From positions 1,141,001 through 1,205,000 of the forward strand of contig NZ_CP014606.1 of assembly GCF_001584725.1 (NCBI RefSeq): DNA of 64,000 nucleotides, written 5' to 3'. Below the pieces are notes generated by a model that saw only the letters and a program-made list of their open reading frames with translations, was not told the DNA's origin and searched no databases. Source of the stretch: an endosymbiont 'TC1' of Trimyema compressum (lineage in GTDB: Bacteria; Bacillota; TC1). A program made the translations under genes and the position numbers. Below are positions 9,530-20,653 of the stretch, piece after piece (within the stretch, counting starts at the first letter, position 1; each line of letters starts with the position of its first letter).

Positions 9530-11960
9530 CTATTCCTGCTTCAATGCTTCAGATAAAGATATTCTTCTTAAGTTTCTTCTAGAAATGAATAGACAAGCGA
9601 AATAAACAATTAGCAGTATAACTAAACCAATAACTACTTGAATCCAAGTAATAGACACAGGAAAAGCAATACTCATTACTTTTGCTAAATAGCTCATCAA
9701 ACCTTTTAGTAGAAATATACCAGCTACAACTGAAAGGAAGTAGACAACTACTACTATAGGTGTATATATATTTAATAGAATAGATGAAATTTCTTTTTCT
9801 TCATATCCTAGAACTTTCATTAAGGAAATAATCCTTTTATTCTATTCAATAACCAAATTAGAAATAATAATCAGTATGGCTACAGCAATCACAGAGCCCA
9901 CAATTACAAAGACCAACACAACTTGCTGTGTAATATTTATAAAAATAATCATATTCTCTTTTAAATCATCAATGTTAAAAACTGATTTAATTAAGGAGTC
10001 TTCATCAGAACTAGGATAATCCAATGTATATTTTCCATTGAAAATATCAGCATCAAATCCGAGGATATCATTAACTCTATCTTTATCATAGTAGATAATA
10101 GGACCATTAAATTAAGCATTTATGCCCACAACAGGTATTTCAATAATTTCCGTATTATCATTAACCTCTACTACAAATGATAATGCATCCCCAATTTTAA
10201 TATCATAGAGCATTTGATACATTTCATTAATGACTAGCCCTTCTTTAAGATAACCATTTAAGGGCTCACCCTTACTATTTTTAAGGACCAACAATTCTCC
10301 TTCAGGTAAAATGCCTGTAATAAACTGTTTTTTAGTTTGGGTCTCAATATCAGGAACTTCAATTATTCTTTCTTCACTCCCTCGAGTAAGTAAAACAGGT
10401 TTTAAATTGCTTTTAGTAATAGGTTCTTCCCCAGCTTTTAGGATTACCTTATCTTTATTGACCTTTTGGTTATAAGTCACTTCATAATTGAAATTAGAAC
10501 CTTGAAATGTATCATCTACAGCCTTGGTAAACATTGTAGCAACAATAAAACTAAATGTAATTAAAATACCTACACTGAAAATAGCAACGGCTACAGCAAA
10601 TAGCTTTCCTATAGAGCGAAATGCTAATGAGTATTTAAATCTACTTTTAAATGGTAAGGGTTTAAGTATTTTATTAATCAATCTGCTAAACCTGTTAACC
10701 TTAAGATGATTGCCCTCTGTTAATAGCTCTAAAGGTTTTTATTAATTAATTGTATACAGGATAAATAAGTGAGTAAAACTAGAGCAATTAATGGAATACT
10801 TACTACCATAATTACATAGTAAATATTAAGAGGTTCCTTAACAAAAGGTATATTAAAATAACCCCTGTAAAAATTAAGTAAATACGGGTAGAGTAAGTAA
10901 CCAAAAATTATACCTATAACTGATCCTGTAATTGAAATAATAATTGGATAAACTAAATAACTATTGGCAATTTTAAATGGGCTATATCCTAAAGCTTTTA
11001 AAACACCAATTTGTTTTCGTTCGCCATTAATTCGTTTCCGCACTATTAACACAATTATTATAGCTGTAATCAGTAATAGAAAAGTAACAAAAACATTAGA
11101 AATAACTTTATCCGCTTTAATCTCTAAATCAACTGAACTTATAGTAATAATTTCACTTCCTAGTGCAATAAATTTAAATGCTTCATCATTTTTCATTTCT
11201 TTTAAAACATCTGTTGACGGAATGCCATCAATAAAATGACCTATAAAGAAACTAACTTTATCCCCTTTGAAAGTATTAATGCCCTCTTCTGTTAAGTAGG
11301 CTGCCGATTTAGTTTTATAATCATAGAGGGGGCTTTTCATAGAAATAATAGGATATATATAGTTGGGTGCATAAGCTAATCCAACAACAGTATAATTAAC
11401 ACCATTAATCTCAATCTTTGACCCTACTGTTAGATTATTGGCTTCAGCAAATAAATCAGTTAGAGTAATTTCAGTTCCAGTTTCTGGTAAACGGCCATCC
11501 ATTAAATAGGGAATATTAATATTCTTATTAATTTCAATGCCCTTAATATTAAATGTTTCACCTTCTTTTTTAAAAGCGGTTTCAACTTCTTTTCTTAACT
11601 CAAAATTAAAACCATATTCTTTTCCCAATTCAGCTGCTCTTTTCTCACTATATGGCTTTAAATCTATATTATATTTTAAAATCAATTCGCTAAAAGGCAT
11701 TGAAGTTAATTCAATTGGATTAATCTGATACTGGGTAGCAATCTCCTTAATTTCATCTTCAGTTAAAATTAAATTAGGGTAGAATATTAAATCAGCCACC
11801 TGTTGATTTTCTCTATAGGATTCACTTGTATTTCTAATACTATCAGAGTTCATATTGAAACCAACAAAAATAGCAATAGAAAGGCTGAGTAGCAAAACTA
11901 CGCCTAGTAAAATTGCACTTTCTTTTTGAAAGCATCCCTTAAAACATTTTTAATTAACAT
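9530..11960 (-). pseudogene. FtsX-type ABC transporter permease (first of two), with frameshifts and in-frame stops
   Basis: Large MacB/FtsX-type exporter permease of about 800 residues. It starts MLIKNVLRDAFKKK at 11960, has an N-terminal helix (LLLSLSIAIFVGF), a long extracellular domain, a helix-rich FtsX core (VFVTFLLLITAIIIVLIVRK, IGVLKALGYSPFKIANSYL), a second half with NLVIE-NKRIISLMKVLGYEEKE, and ends LRRISLSEALKQE. Lesions are a frameshift in the first codons (about 11920), one at 10729-10740, an in-frame TAA at 10112 (after VVGINA) and a TAG at 9842 where the paralogue has Asp/Glu. It is partnered with the ATPase at 11981. Confidence 0.8.
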
Positions 11961-11980
11961 TTAACATTCTGTACTCCTAA

Positions 11981-12536
11981 TTATGCCCACTTTATATCTT
12001 CTGTATTTAATATTACTTGATTGTTTTCCTCTTTTGCAATCCTACCACTATTCATATGAATAACTTGATTACCTAACGCACTAATTGCTGGATTATGAGT
12101 AATAATTAAAATAGTAGTACCGAATTCTTTATTTACATTTTGAAGAATAGAAAGGACTTTTTTACCCATTTCTTCATCTAGAGCTCCTGTAGGCTCATCA
12201 CAAAAAAGCACTTTAGGTTTTTCGCTAAGGCTCTGGCAATAGAAACTCTCTGTTGTTGTCCGCCACTTAACTGATAAGGAAATTTATTGCGTTCTTCATA
12301 CATTTCAACTGATTTTAAAATAGCATCAATATCAACTTTTTCTTTTGATAAATTTGAGCCTACTTCAATATTTTCATATACACTAAGATTAAGTAAAAGA
12401 TGGTAGGATTGAAAAATAAAACCAATAGTATCTCTTCTAAAATGTGTCAACTGATTATCGGAATAATTGGAAAATAGGTTTCTATTTCGCCTACTTTATA
12501 TACTTTAGTAACATTATGCAATTCAATTAAACTCAT
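11981..12536 (-). pseudogene. ABC transporter ATPase for the FtsX-type permeases, Walker A deleted
   Basis: Start MSLIELHNVTKVYKVGEIET at 12536 with RBS GGAGGATAG. The frame then jumps directly to [24 protein letters not shown] (Q-loop region), so roughly 60 residues including the whole Walker A motif are absent. The rest reads PYQLSGGQQQRVSIARALA, a break near 12205, FCDEPTGALDEE (Walker B and D-loop) and ILIITHNPAISALGNQVIHM. It lies between two FtsX-type permease genes, as in LolD/MacB-like exporters. Without Walker A the product could not bind ATP normally. Confidence 0.82.
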
Positions 12537-12549
12537 AAATTCTATCCTC

Positions 12550-14870
12550 CTATTCATACTCTTTTAAGGATTAAGATAATGATATCCTATTTAAATGTCT
12601 CTTGGGAAAAAATAAGGCTAAACGATAAATCACCAACACCAGTATTAATCCTCCCAGTATTTGCCAAATATTTACTGAAACTGGAAAAGCCATACCTAAA
12701 GTCTGTGTTGTATATACAATAAGCCATTGAAATGAATAGTAGCCTAACCAAATAGACAATAAATAAGCAACGATTACAATAGGAGTATACGCATTCATAA
12801 GCATAGAAGACATTTCTTTATTTTTGTAGCCTAAAACCTTTAAAAGTGAAATAACTTTTTTATTTTCATCTACAATTAAATTCGAAACAACAAATATTAC
12901 AATGAAAGCAATTAGAGCTGCAATGAAAATAACGACACCCATCATCTGATTGGCTAACGATAAATAGTTAGCCAAATTAGCGTTTGTAGTTTTTCCAGCA
13001 GAGATAAGTACATATGAAGCCTCGCTATCACTAGTAGGTTCCATACTATATTTCCCATTATAAGTGCCTGTACTATACTCCATTATACTATTAATTTTAT
13101 CTTTATCATAGTATATATTCTGAGACAAATAATTATCGTATACGTTTTCAATAGGTAAAGTTACTTCTTTTTTACAGTTTAATCTAAACTTGTAAGTGAA
13201 AATGTCAATAAATCTCCAATTTCCAAACCATATGTAATAGCAAAGTTCTTGGTTATTACAACCCCATTTGTCAGTAGATAATTTAAGGAATTTCCATCAA
13301 AATCTTCTAAAACAAGGCGTTGGCTATTAGCTTGCAATCCAAATACTTGACGTTCTGTTGTAGAAGAATTCCCTACCAATGAAGGAATAGGCACATCTTT
13401 TCCCTGTCTAGTTATTTTAATAGGATCAGCATTTAAAACAAGAAAAGGTTCATATCCTTGTTGCAAAGGCAATTGATTTTCAGCAATATTGGTTCTATAA
13501 ATAGTCTCGTAATTATAGTTAGCGCCTTTAATACCCTCATTAATTAAACTATTAACCATAGTAGTACCTACAAAAAATAACATAATTAATAAACCTGCAC
13601 TGAATACCCCAAAGAAAACCCCTGCTATTCTGCTAATTGAGCGACTTGCTGTATTATACTTAAAACGGCCTTTAAAAGAAAGCTTGTTGGTTATTTTATG
13701 AACCCCTTTACTAATCCAACTTATCTCCATACTTTCCACATCATAAAGAAGTCGCAAAGGAGCTTTTTACTCATAGATAAAGCAAAGAAATATGTTACTA
13801 AGGCTAATATTAAGGTAATTGCTATAATTAGTCCAAATAAAATTACCATATTTGGCGATTGATTTTTAAAAAGAATATTATAGAACTGAGCATAAATGCT
13901 CATCATTGATGGATAGGCTAAGTAACCAATAAGAACACCTAATGATGACCCAATAAATCCAACACTAGCTCCATAGATAATATAACTTTTAGCAATTTTA
14001 TTGCTAGAATAACCCATAGCTTTTAAAACACCAATCTGCTTTCTTTCTAAATTAATTCTTTTTTTAGTAACTAAAACTAATAAAAAATCCTGTTAGAATT
14101 AACACAAAAGTAATAAAAATATAAGCCATGTCACCTGTTGATTGAATTTTTAATGTAGCACCACTGATTCTTAATAGATTATCTCTAAAACTAATATTTG
14201 CAAAGAAAAGATCCTCTTCCATTGTTTTTTGAATTTCAGCAGTATTTACATTATTATTAAACAGTCCTAAGTAGTATTTTGATTCTATACCATTGACACG
14301 CATTAGCCCATCTGCAGTCATATACGCAACAGTTTGAGTCTTATAGCCATACACTAACTCTGATGGGTTAAAAACAGGATAAAGGTAGTCAGAAATATAA
14401 GCAAATCCTACCACATTATACTTCCACACCATCAATACTGTAATGCTCTCCAATTACAATATTATTAAAATTTGCGAATGTTTCTTCAACAGAAATTTCT
14501 TGTTCATTTTCTGGTAAACGTCCTTTTTTGTAAGTAAGGCTTACTAATGTGCTCATTAGGAGTTGCTGCTAGCACAACAAAATCTTGGCCATTAACTTTA
14601 AAGTCAATTCTTTTTCCTGTCTGGCCTCATAGATAAAACCATATTTTTCACTAATTTTATCAAGGCTAAATCCTTGAGAATTAAGAACAGGCGAAAAAAT
14701 AAAATCTTCAACTTTTTCTTCATTCAAGTAATTATTTGTAGCATTACCTAAAACAAAAGATGTTGTATTAAATACAACAAATAAAACTACAGATAAAAAA
14801 ATAAAACAATCAAACTTATAAACTGTGCTTTTCTTTTTAAAATACTCCTCAAAACATTTTTAAACAACAT
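12550..14870 (-). pseudogene. FtsX-type ABC transporter permease (second of two), heavily frameshifted
   Basis: Paralogue of the permease at 9530. It starts MLFKNVLRSILKRKAQF at 14870. Recognisable pieces are an extracellular part (VVGFAYISDYLYPVF, KTQTVAYMTADGLMRV), FtsX-core segments (MGYSSNKIAKSYIIYGASVG), a mid-protein soluble domain near 13180-13500, NLIVDENKKVISLLKVLGYK and the terminal HLNRISLS. Frame breaks occur near 14070, 14440-14560, 14640, 13720-13760 and 13140-13180. The last is an in-frame TAA at 12571 where the paralogue has SLSEAL, leaving seven codons to a second stop at 12550. Confidence 0.78.
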
Positions 14871-14884
14871 TTAAACACCACCCA

Positions 14885-14925
14885 CTTCAAATAAAAGCAG
14901 ATTGAAACTAATCAATCTGCTTTTG
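14885..14925 (-). terminator. Terminator after the HlyD-like adaptor gene
   Basis: Hairpin AAAAGCAGATTG / CAATCTGCTTTT with a T-rich minus-strand end. It separates the MacB-like exporter operon (14963-17962) from the FtsX permease gene that starts at 14870. Confidence 0.75.
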
Positions 14926-14962
14926 CTACTCGTTTATCTATTAATGGATTATTAAAAAACCA

Positions 14963-15954
14963 TCACCATTTCATTTGCGTTTTTTCAGCTTTTTCTACAA
15001 AAACTTCTTGTCCTCCAACTAATCCCTCAGTAATCTCTACAAAGTCGTTACCAACGGTACCTACAGATACTTCTTTTGTTACTAGTGCGCCAGCTTCATC
15101 AACTATATTAACTCACCTTTGCCATTACCCGTTAAGACAATGGAATTCAATGGTAAGCGGAGCACATTCTCTACATTAGCAGCAAAAAGATCAGCTTCGC
15201 CCGTCATACCCGTTTTAAAATCAGAGTCTACTTCATCCAAGACAATTTGTACATCATAAGAAGTTTTACCATTTGTACCAACTGTTCCAGTTCCATCTAC
15301 TTGCTTTACTTTGCCGGTAAAAACTCTATCCGGAAATGCTTTTAGTCTTATATTAGCTGTTTGATTAGAAAATACACTAACAATATCTGTTTCATTAATA
15401 GTTGTTCGTAATGTATAAGGTGAATCATCTATTATAAGTATAGCTGGTTTTGTAACATCTGTCACTACTTGTTTGCTTATTACATTAACTTCTTCTACTT
15501 TACCATTAATATGAGTTCTTAATGTTACAGATTCCTTCTCTGAGCTATTTTGTTGGATAGGATTACTTGCATTGGTAACATTGCTTTTTGTTCCATCAGT
15601 TGTCATATCAATCACTTTCCAACCTTTTTCAATTCTATCTCCCACCCCATAATATACCTTGTCAATTGTAGCGCCATTTTCTGCGGAAATAGATTCCTGT
15701 TGAGCAGGTAATAAATTACCTGTCACATTAATTGTTTTTGATACACTTCCAATTTCTACTGGAATCCCATTTTGAGGTTTAACAGGGGCAACAACTTCTG
15801 CTTGTTGATTATTTTTTAATAGAACATTTGCTGCTAAGTAACCTACTCCACTAAAAACACCAATAACCACAACGGCAATTAGAATTCTAAACCAAATTTT
15901 ATTTTTTACTGAACCTTTATCTCTACTCACTGTTTTTCTCCCCTTATTACTCAT
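14963..15954 (-). pseudogene. HlyD/MacA-type periplasmic adaptor protein, frameshift near the C-terminus
   Basis: Membrane-fusion partner of the MacB-like transporter. After a basic N-terminus and one membrane helix (ILIAVVVIGVFSGVGYLAA, about residues 24-42) come the adaptor hallmarks: TGNLLPAQQESISAENGATI, a lipoyl-like hairpin, TLRTTINETDIVSVFSNQTA, FTGKVKQVDGTGTVGTNGKT and LDEVDSDFKTGMTGEADL. The frame breaks near 15105; the remaining VDEAGALVTKEVSVGTVGN to KTQMKW is readable in another frame down to 14963. The start overlaps the permease stop by 8 bp. Confidence 0.85.
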
Positions 15955-17272
15955 TTCGAATTGCCTCTAAAGGACTGATTCTAGCAGCTTTATTAGCTGG
16001 TAAAAATCCTGCAATCATACCAATAACTGTTGATATAACTAATAAACCAATAATTAATGTTGGATCAAATTTAAATGGAAATGCAATTGGATCTCCTGTA
16101 CCAGAAATGTTACTCTCTAAAAGACCTCCAAGTACATAAGTGAAAATCTCACCTAGTATTATTCCAATTAAACCACCAGTAAAAACAATAAATCCAGCTT
16201 CACATAAGAACATTTGTCTTATTGCAGAAATAGGCGCTCCTAATACCTTCATAACACCAATCTCCTTATTTCTTTCTAAAACCGACATATACACTGTATT
16301 CATAATATTAATCGTTGCAACTAATAAAGCAATGGCAGCAATACCACCAAGAATAACCTTGACAGCAGAAAACATCATGTTAAATTGCTCAATAATGCTA
16401 TTTAAAGAAAAAACCTGATAACCCATAGTTTTAATTTCATTCGAAACCCTATCAACATCTTGTTCATTAGCAACTTTTACATTAACTGAAGCATAAGTTT
16501 TTTCACCATCTTTTTCTTGTGTAACCAGTTGGCTATACCAATTGTTTAGTTCTTCAACCCTATCGCTCATCATATAAACTTTAGGTCCTGAGCCAGAACC
16601 CATATTCATTACACTATCATTTTTTTAAAACACCAACAACTGTAAAGGTTTGAGCATTTTCTCTTTGTTGATTTTCCCCTTCTTTTGACTTAACACTTTC
16701 TTCTTGTGTTAATGTCACCTTTCTTCCAATAAAATCAAAAGAAGAAGGTAACGTTGTTGTATCTTTTCCCGAATCCTCTAGTCGCTCTCCACTTTGAGTA
16801 AATTCAAAGGATTTATTAGCTTCTTCACCAATTAAGATTTCATTGTTTCTTTCTGGTAAATGTCCTCTTAACAAATCAAATTCATATTTAGCTTCTTTGT
16901 CTCTAAAATAGCCAAGAATACTACTACTAGATTCATAGTAACTAAATCCAAGACGAGCACTGCCAGCTAATTGAATATTTAGCAAAACAGCAACAACTCC
17001 AGACAGCTGAGACAAATCTAAATCTTTTTCTTTAACACCATTTTTTGTTAAATCAACCTTATTAATTGCCATAGAAGGCATTACTGTAATACTCTTAATA
17101 TCTCCCATTTTAGAGAAAGCTTCTTTATTAATATCTTGAAGACCTGTACTCAATGAAATAATTGTTAAAACAGCACCAATACCAATTATTACCCCAAGCG
17201 CTGTTAAAAAGGTTCTACCTTTTCTTTTTTTAAATTTCTTCTAGCAATTTTAACATTTTCTATTACTTTCAA
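15947..17272 (-). pseudogene. MacB-like ABC transporter permease, two homopolymer frameshifts
   Basis: The likely start is TTG at 17272 behind AGGGGGG, giving LKVIENVKIARRNLKK. A frameshift in an A run near 17228 precedes TALGVIIGIGAVLTIISLST, the MacB N-terminal helix. The periplasmic domain (DIKSITVMPSMAINKV, ILIGEEANKSF) is followed by a break at 16610-16620, where a run of seven A appears one base too long. The FtsX core is intact: VKVILGGIAAIALLVATINI, MYMSVLERNKEIGVMKVLGA-type stretch and LPANKAARISPLEAIRNE, the classic C-terminus. The gene lies between its ATPase and the HlyD-like adaptor. Confidence 0.87.
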
Positions 17273-17275
17273 CGC

Positions 17276-17962
17276 TCAACACCCCCCTAACAAATAACCG
17301 TCTCTCATATTAAAAATACGGTCACATTCAGATGCTAAATCATTATCGTGGGTAACACAATTAAAAATGTTGTATTTTGCTCTTTATTAATTTTTTCAAA
17401 AGACTTAAAACATCCTTACCAATCTTACTATCTAAATTTCCTGTAGGCTCATCTGCTAAAATTACAGGTGGATCAGCTGCTAATGCTCTAGCTATGGAAA
17501 CTCTTTGTTGTTGATCACCACTTAGCTCTGTTGGCTTATGATTCATACGGTCTTTCAAGCCAACAATCTCCAATGTTGCTTCAGCTTTTTCCATTCTTTC
17601 TTTTTTCCCCATCCCTAAAAAAATAAGAGGTAACTCAACATTCTCTTTTGCTGTTAAATAACTCATTAAATTATAGGATTGAAAAATAAAGCCAATATTT
17701 TCTGCCTAAAATAACATAATTCTTTTTCAGACATCGAGCTTATTTTACTACTATTAATAAAAATATCGCCTTTTGTAGGCTTCATGAGACCTGCAATCAA
17801 ATTTAATAAAGTAGATTTGCCCGACCCAGAAGATCCACAAAGAGAAACAAATTCCCCTGGTTCGATTTTGAAATTAATATCATGTAAAATAGGCACCTTC
17901 AATTTACCCATAATAAATTCATGATATAGATAATGGACTTCAACCATTCTCCAATTCCCCAT
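17276..17962 (-). pseudogene. MacB-like ABC transporter ATPase, frameshifts and an altered signature motif
   Basis: LolD/MacB-type ATPase of about 225 residues. An ATG at 17947 ([14 protein letters not shown]) is more likely than 17962. Walker [19 protein letters not shown] is normal. A break near 17690 separates the helical part beginning SYLTAKENVELPLIFLGMGK. The signature reads LSGDQQQRVSIARAL, with Asp replacing the second Gly of LSGGQ. Walker B is VILADEPTGNLDS. A last frameshift near 17350 precedes VTHDNDLASECDRIFNMRDG, which contains the H-loop. Forms an operon with the permease and HlyD-like adaptor. Confidence 0.85.
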
Positions 17963-18115
17963 TTCTTTTATACTAAATAAAATACTACGTTATTTATGTA
18001 AATAATAACAACCTATCATACATTGTAACATTCCTAAAGCAGTGCTACAAGACAACTTTTTACCATATTTCTTTCAATAATGTAAGAAACTTTTAGAAAA
18101 TCATCAACAATACTA

Positions 18116-18145
18116 TTGACTTTATAATACTATGCATTATATACT
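18116..18145 (+). promoter_or_regulatory. Promoter of the padR operon
   Basis: TTGACT (18116-18121) and TATACT (18140-18145), spaced by 18 bp, 24 bp before the PadR start codon. An octamer TACTATTG occurs on each side of the -10 region (18111 and 18142) and could be an operator for PadR autoregulation; that part is inference. Confidence 0.6.
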
Positions 18146-18168
18146 ATTGTCTAGGAAGGAGAATCAAT

Positions 18169-18489
18169 ATGGATAATCAACTTAAAAAAGGGTTTCTCGA
18201 AACATGTGTGTTGGCTAATTTAAAAAAAGCAGATTCATATGGCTATAAGATTATTCAGGAGATAACCCCTTTAATAAAAACATCTGAATCAACCCTTTAT
18301 CCAGTTTTACGGCGCTTAGAAGACAAAAAACTAGTTTCTACTTATTCGAAAGAATACAATGGCCGACTGAGAAAATATTATCAACTAACAGCAACTGGAA
18401 ATAAAAAACTAAATGAATTTAAAAAAGAAGCAGAGCATATAACGCATATTATGGACTATATTTTAGAGAAGGGAGGCCCTTATGAATAA
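18169..18489 (+). CDS. PadR-family transcriptional regulator
   Basis: A 106-residue winged-helix repressor. Typical PadR sequence: KKGFLETCVLANLKKADSYG, then YKIIQEITPLIKTSESTLYP and VLRRLEDKKLVSTYSKEYNG, with RKYYQLTATGNKKLNEF forming the wing and dimer helix. RBS AGGAAGGAGAA lies 7 bp upstream. It overlaps the DUF1700 gene by 8 bp. PadR-DUF1700-DUF4097 operons are a known Firmicute arrangement, usually tied to envelope stress or antimicrobial peptide response. It diverges from the MacB-like exporter, which may be its target (inference). Confidence 0.93.
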   Translation: MDNQLKKGFLETCVLANLKKADSYGYKIIQEITPLIKTSESTLYPVLRRLEDKKLVSTYSKEYNGRLRKYYQLTATGNKKLNEFKKEAEHITHIMDYILEKGGPYE

Positions 18490-19108
18490 AGAAGTATTTT
18501 TAGAAAATTTAAAACAAAAGATTACATCAATTCCTAAAAAAGAACAATACAAAATGATCTTCTACTATGATGAATATATTTCTGATGCTGTTGAAGCTGG
18601 ACAGATAGAAGCGGAAGTTATCAATGCAATTGGATCAATTGACTCTCTTGCTGAACAACTACTTGAAAACTATGATAAAGAAAAGGTTTTTACTGAAGCA
18701 AAAGAAAAGCCTACATTATCAAACGGTTTTAAAGTGCTGATTGCATTACTAGCCTTATTTAGCGTACCATTAACTATTCCATTAGTAATTTTCGTATTTG
18801 TTTTAGCACTTGCATTTATTTTGCTAATTGTCGCAATACTTGTTGCTTTCTTAGCTTCATCCATTGCTTTACTGATTACATCAATTGGCCTAATCGTCAC
18901 AGCCGTTCAAGCATTAGTCATTGCACCTGGCTATGGCCTAGCCTTATTTGCACCGGCATTAATTAACTTTGGTCTTGGCATATTGCTATTACCAGCTTTA
19001 GTAAAATTAGTTCACTTGGCTATTAAGCTCTTTGCATTTTTAGGTAATAAATTAAGCAGTGCAATAAAAAGAAAAGATAAAAAACAAAACAAATTAATTG
19101 TAAACTAG
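18482..19108 (+). CDS. DUF1700 (HAAS domain) membrane protein
   Basis: A 208-residue protein. The N-terminal helical HAAS/DUF1700 part reads FLENLKQKITSIPKKEQYKM, with YYDEYISDAVEAG and AIGSIDSLAEQLLENYDKEK. It is followed by about four hydrophobic helices (residues 85-190) and a lysine-rich cytoplasmic tail. The start lies inside the end of padR and is preceded by GAGGCCCTT. HAAS proteins are thought to pass a PadR-sensed signal to envelope proteins. Intact. Confidence 0.88.
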   Translation: MNKEVFLENLKQKITSIPKKEQYKMIFYYDEYISDAVEAGQIEAEVINAIGSIDSLAEQLLENYDKEKVFTEAKEKPTLSNGFKVLIALLALFSVPLTIPLVIFVFVLALAFILLIVAILVAFLASSIALLITSIGLIVTAVQALVIAPGYGLALFAPALINFGLGILLLPALVKLVHLAIKLFAFLGNKLSSAIKRKDKKQNKLIVN

Positions 19109-19178
19109 TTTTCTTATGCAAATTACTATTAATACTCTAAATAATACTCTAAAAATAAAAAATGAAAGGAACTTAATT

Positions 19179-20117
19179 ATGGAAAAAACCAATTAGAAAA
19201 GCTGCTTTTATTGCCCTTATTATAACAATTACTGGTTTTCTACTACTTTTAACCAGCTTAGTTTTTTTGGAAATAATGTTCTGTCTCCCTATAGAGCTGG
19301 TAATTATAAAGAAGAAAGTTTGTCATTTACAAAAAAACAAGTTCAAGATATTGATATTGCCTTAGCTTCTAAAAACTTAATAATCAAGGAAGGAACTAAT
19401 GAAAATGGTAGCTTAAAGTACAGCTATTTTAAAGATGATAAAATCACTTCAAAAATTGATGGCAATACTCTAACTATGAAAGAACAAGAAAAGTGGCGCT
19501 TATTTCTTGTTGATATTTCAGGTTTCATGAATTTTCCAACACAAAACGGAACAGAAAAGATTTACGTTGAATTAACATTGTCAAAAGATTCTAATCTAAA
19601 CAATATTAAAATCAGAACAGCAAGTGGTGATATTTCTATTGAAAATGTTAAAGCCAATGACCTTGCTCTAGATGTAGCAAGCGGTAATATAAAACTGACA
19701 AATATCGGAACAACAAACTTAACATTATCATCAGTCAATGGAGACAAAGTATTGAGTAATATTGAAGCAGATTCCCTAAATATAAATTCTGTTAGTGGTA
19801 ATGTTACAAAAACAATATAAAAGCTAAAGCAATTAAATTTAGTTCTGCCTCTGGTGATTTAATAGGTGATAAATTATTATTTAATACTTTGGATATTGAC
19901 ATGGTGAGTGGCAACACAAAGCTTTTTAATATTGAAGGTAGCGAAAAAGATTACCATATTAACAGTGATATAGTCAGTGGTAAATTATCCATTGATAATA
20001 AAAAAATCAGCGGTTTTAGTAGTGAATTAAATAATTCAAATGCAACAAAAAATCAATTAAAATTAGAGGAGCCAGTGGTGATACTTCCTTATTTTTTTTG
20101 CAAATGATACATTGTAA
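19179..20117 (+). pseudogene. DUF4097 beta-strand repeat protein, frameshifted
   Basis: Third gene of the PadR operon. The start at 19179 (MEK-KPIRKAAFIALIITIT after correcting an A run near 19188) gives one N-terminal helix. A second break lies near 19275. The long open middle has the DUF4097 repeating pattern of short beta strands: IRTASGDISIENVKAND, DVASGNIKLTNIGTTNL, SVSGNVTK. It breaks again near 19820 and resumes DMVSGNTKLFNIEGSEKD, with a last break near 20070 before ASGDTSLFF. DUF4097 proteins are envelope beta-solenoids of unclear function. Confidence 0.78.
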
Positions 20118-20165
20118 ATGAAATAGAAGACTTTGGATTAATTCCAAAGTCTTCTATTTCATTTA
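20117..20165. terminator. Bidirectional terminator between convergent genes
   Basis: Long perfect hairpin with arms AAATGAAATAGAAGACTTTG and CAAAGTCTTCTATTTCATTT, with A and T tracts on both sides. It sits between the DUF4097 gene (plus) and the acetyltransferase gene (minus). Confidence 0.85.
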
Positions 20166-20638
20166 TCAGTTAAATCTAAAATAAAAATACTACCATCCTT
20201 ATAGGGATGATTAAGGGTTATGGAAACATCTTCAAACCCTACAGCTCTAAAACCATTTCTAATATAAAAATTATAGGATTCTTTTGCTTCATCAGGGGCA
20301 CTAATGATAATTTAATCCAACTTATTGCGACTAGCGAATTCTAATATTTTACCGTAAAGAATTCCACCAATGCCAACTTTTCGGTAGGACTTCATAATAA
20401 AAAAGCGTCTAAAAACACCTCTATTATCCTTAATTTGTAATCCCACAGTCCCAATCACATGATCTTCACTATCCACTGCTATATAAAAACAGCCATTTGC
20501 CAAGTAATTATTATAAATATCTAACAAATCTTTTTGTTCTTCTAAGGTCAAACCCATTTGGTATTCTGAATTTTGAATTTTTAAAATCAAACGAATAACT
20601 TCATCTTTATACTTCTTTTCAAACATTTTAATTTCCAT
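20166..20638 (-). pseudogene. GNAT-family N-acetyltransferase with an in-frame TAA
   Basis: The start MEIKMFEKKYKDEVIRLI is followed by the GNAT core CFYIAVDSEDHVIGTVGLQI and the acetyl-CoA loop YRKVGIGGILYGKILEFA. After SRNKLD a TAA at 20312 interrupts; the same frame continues IIISAPDEAKESYNFYIRN, then GFRAVGFEDVSITLNHPY and ILDLTDK to a stop at 20166, exactly as a GNAT C-terminus should. A single substitution (for example Glu GAA to TAA) explains the break. The substrate is unknown. Confidence 0.85.
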
Positions 20639-20653
20639 TGTGAAACCTCCCTG

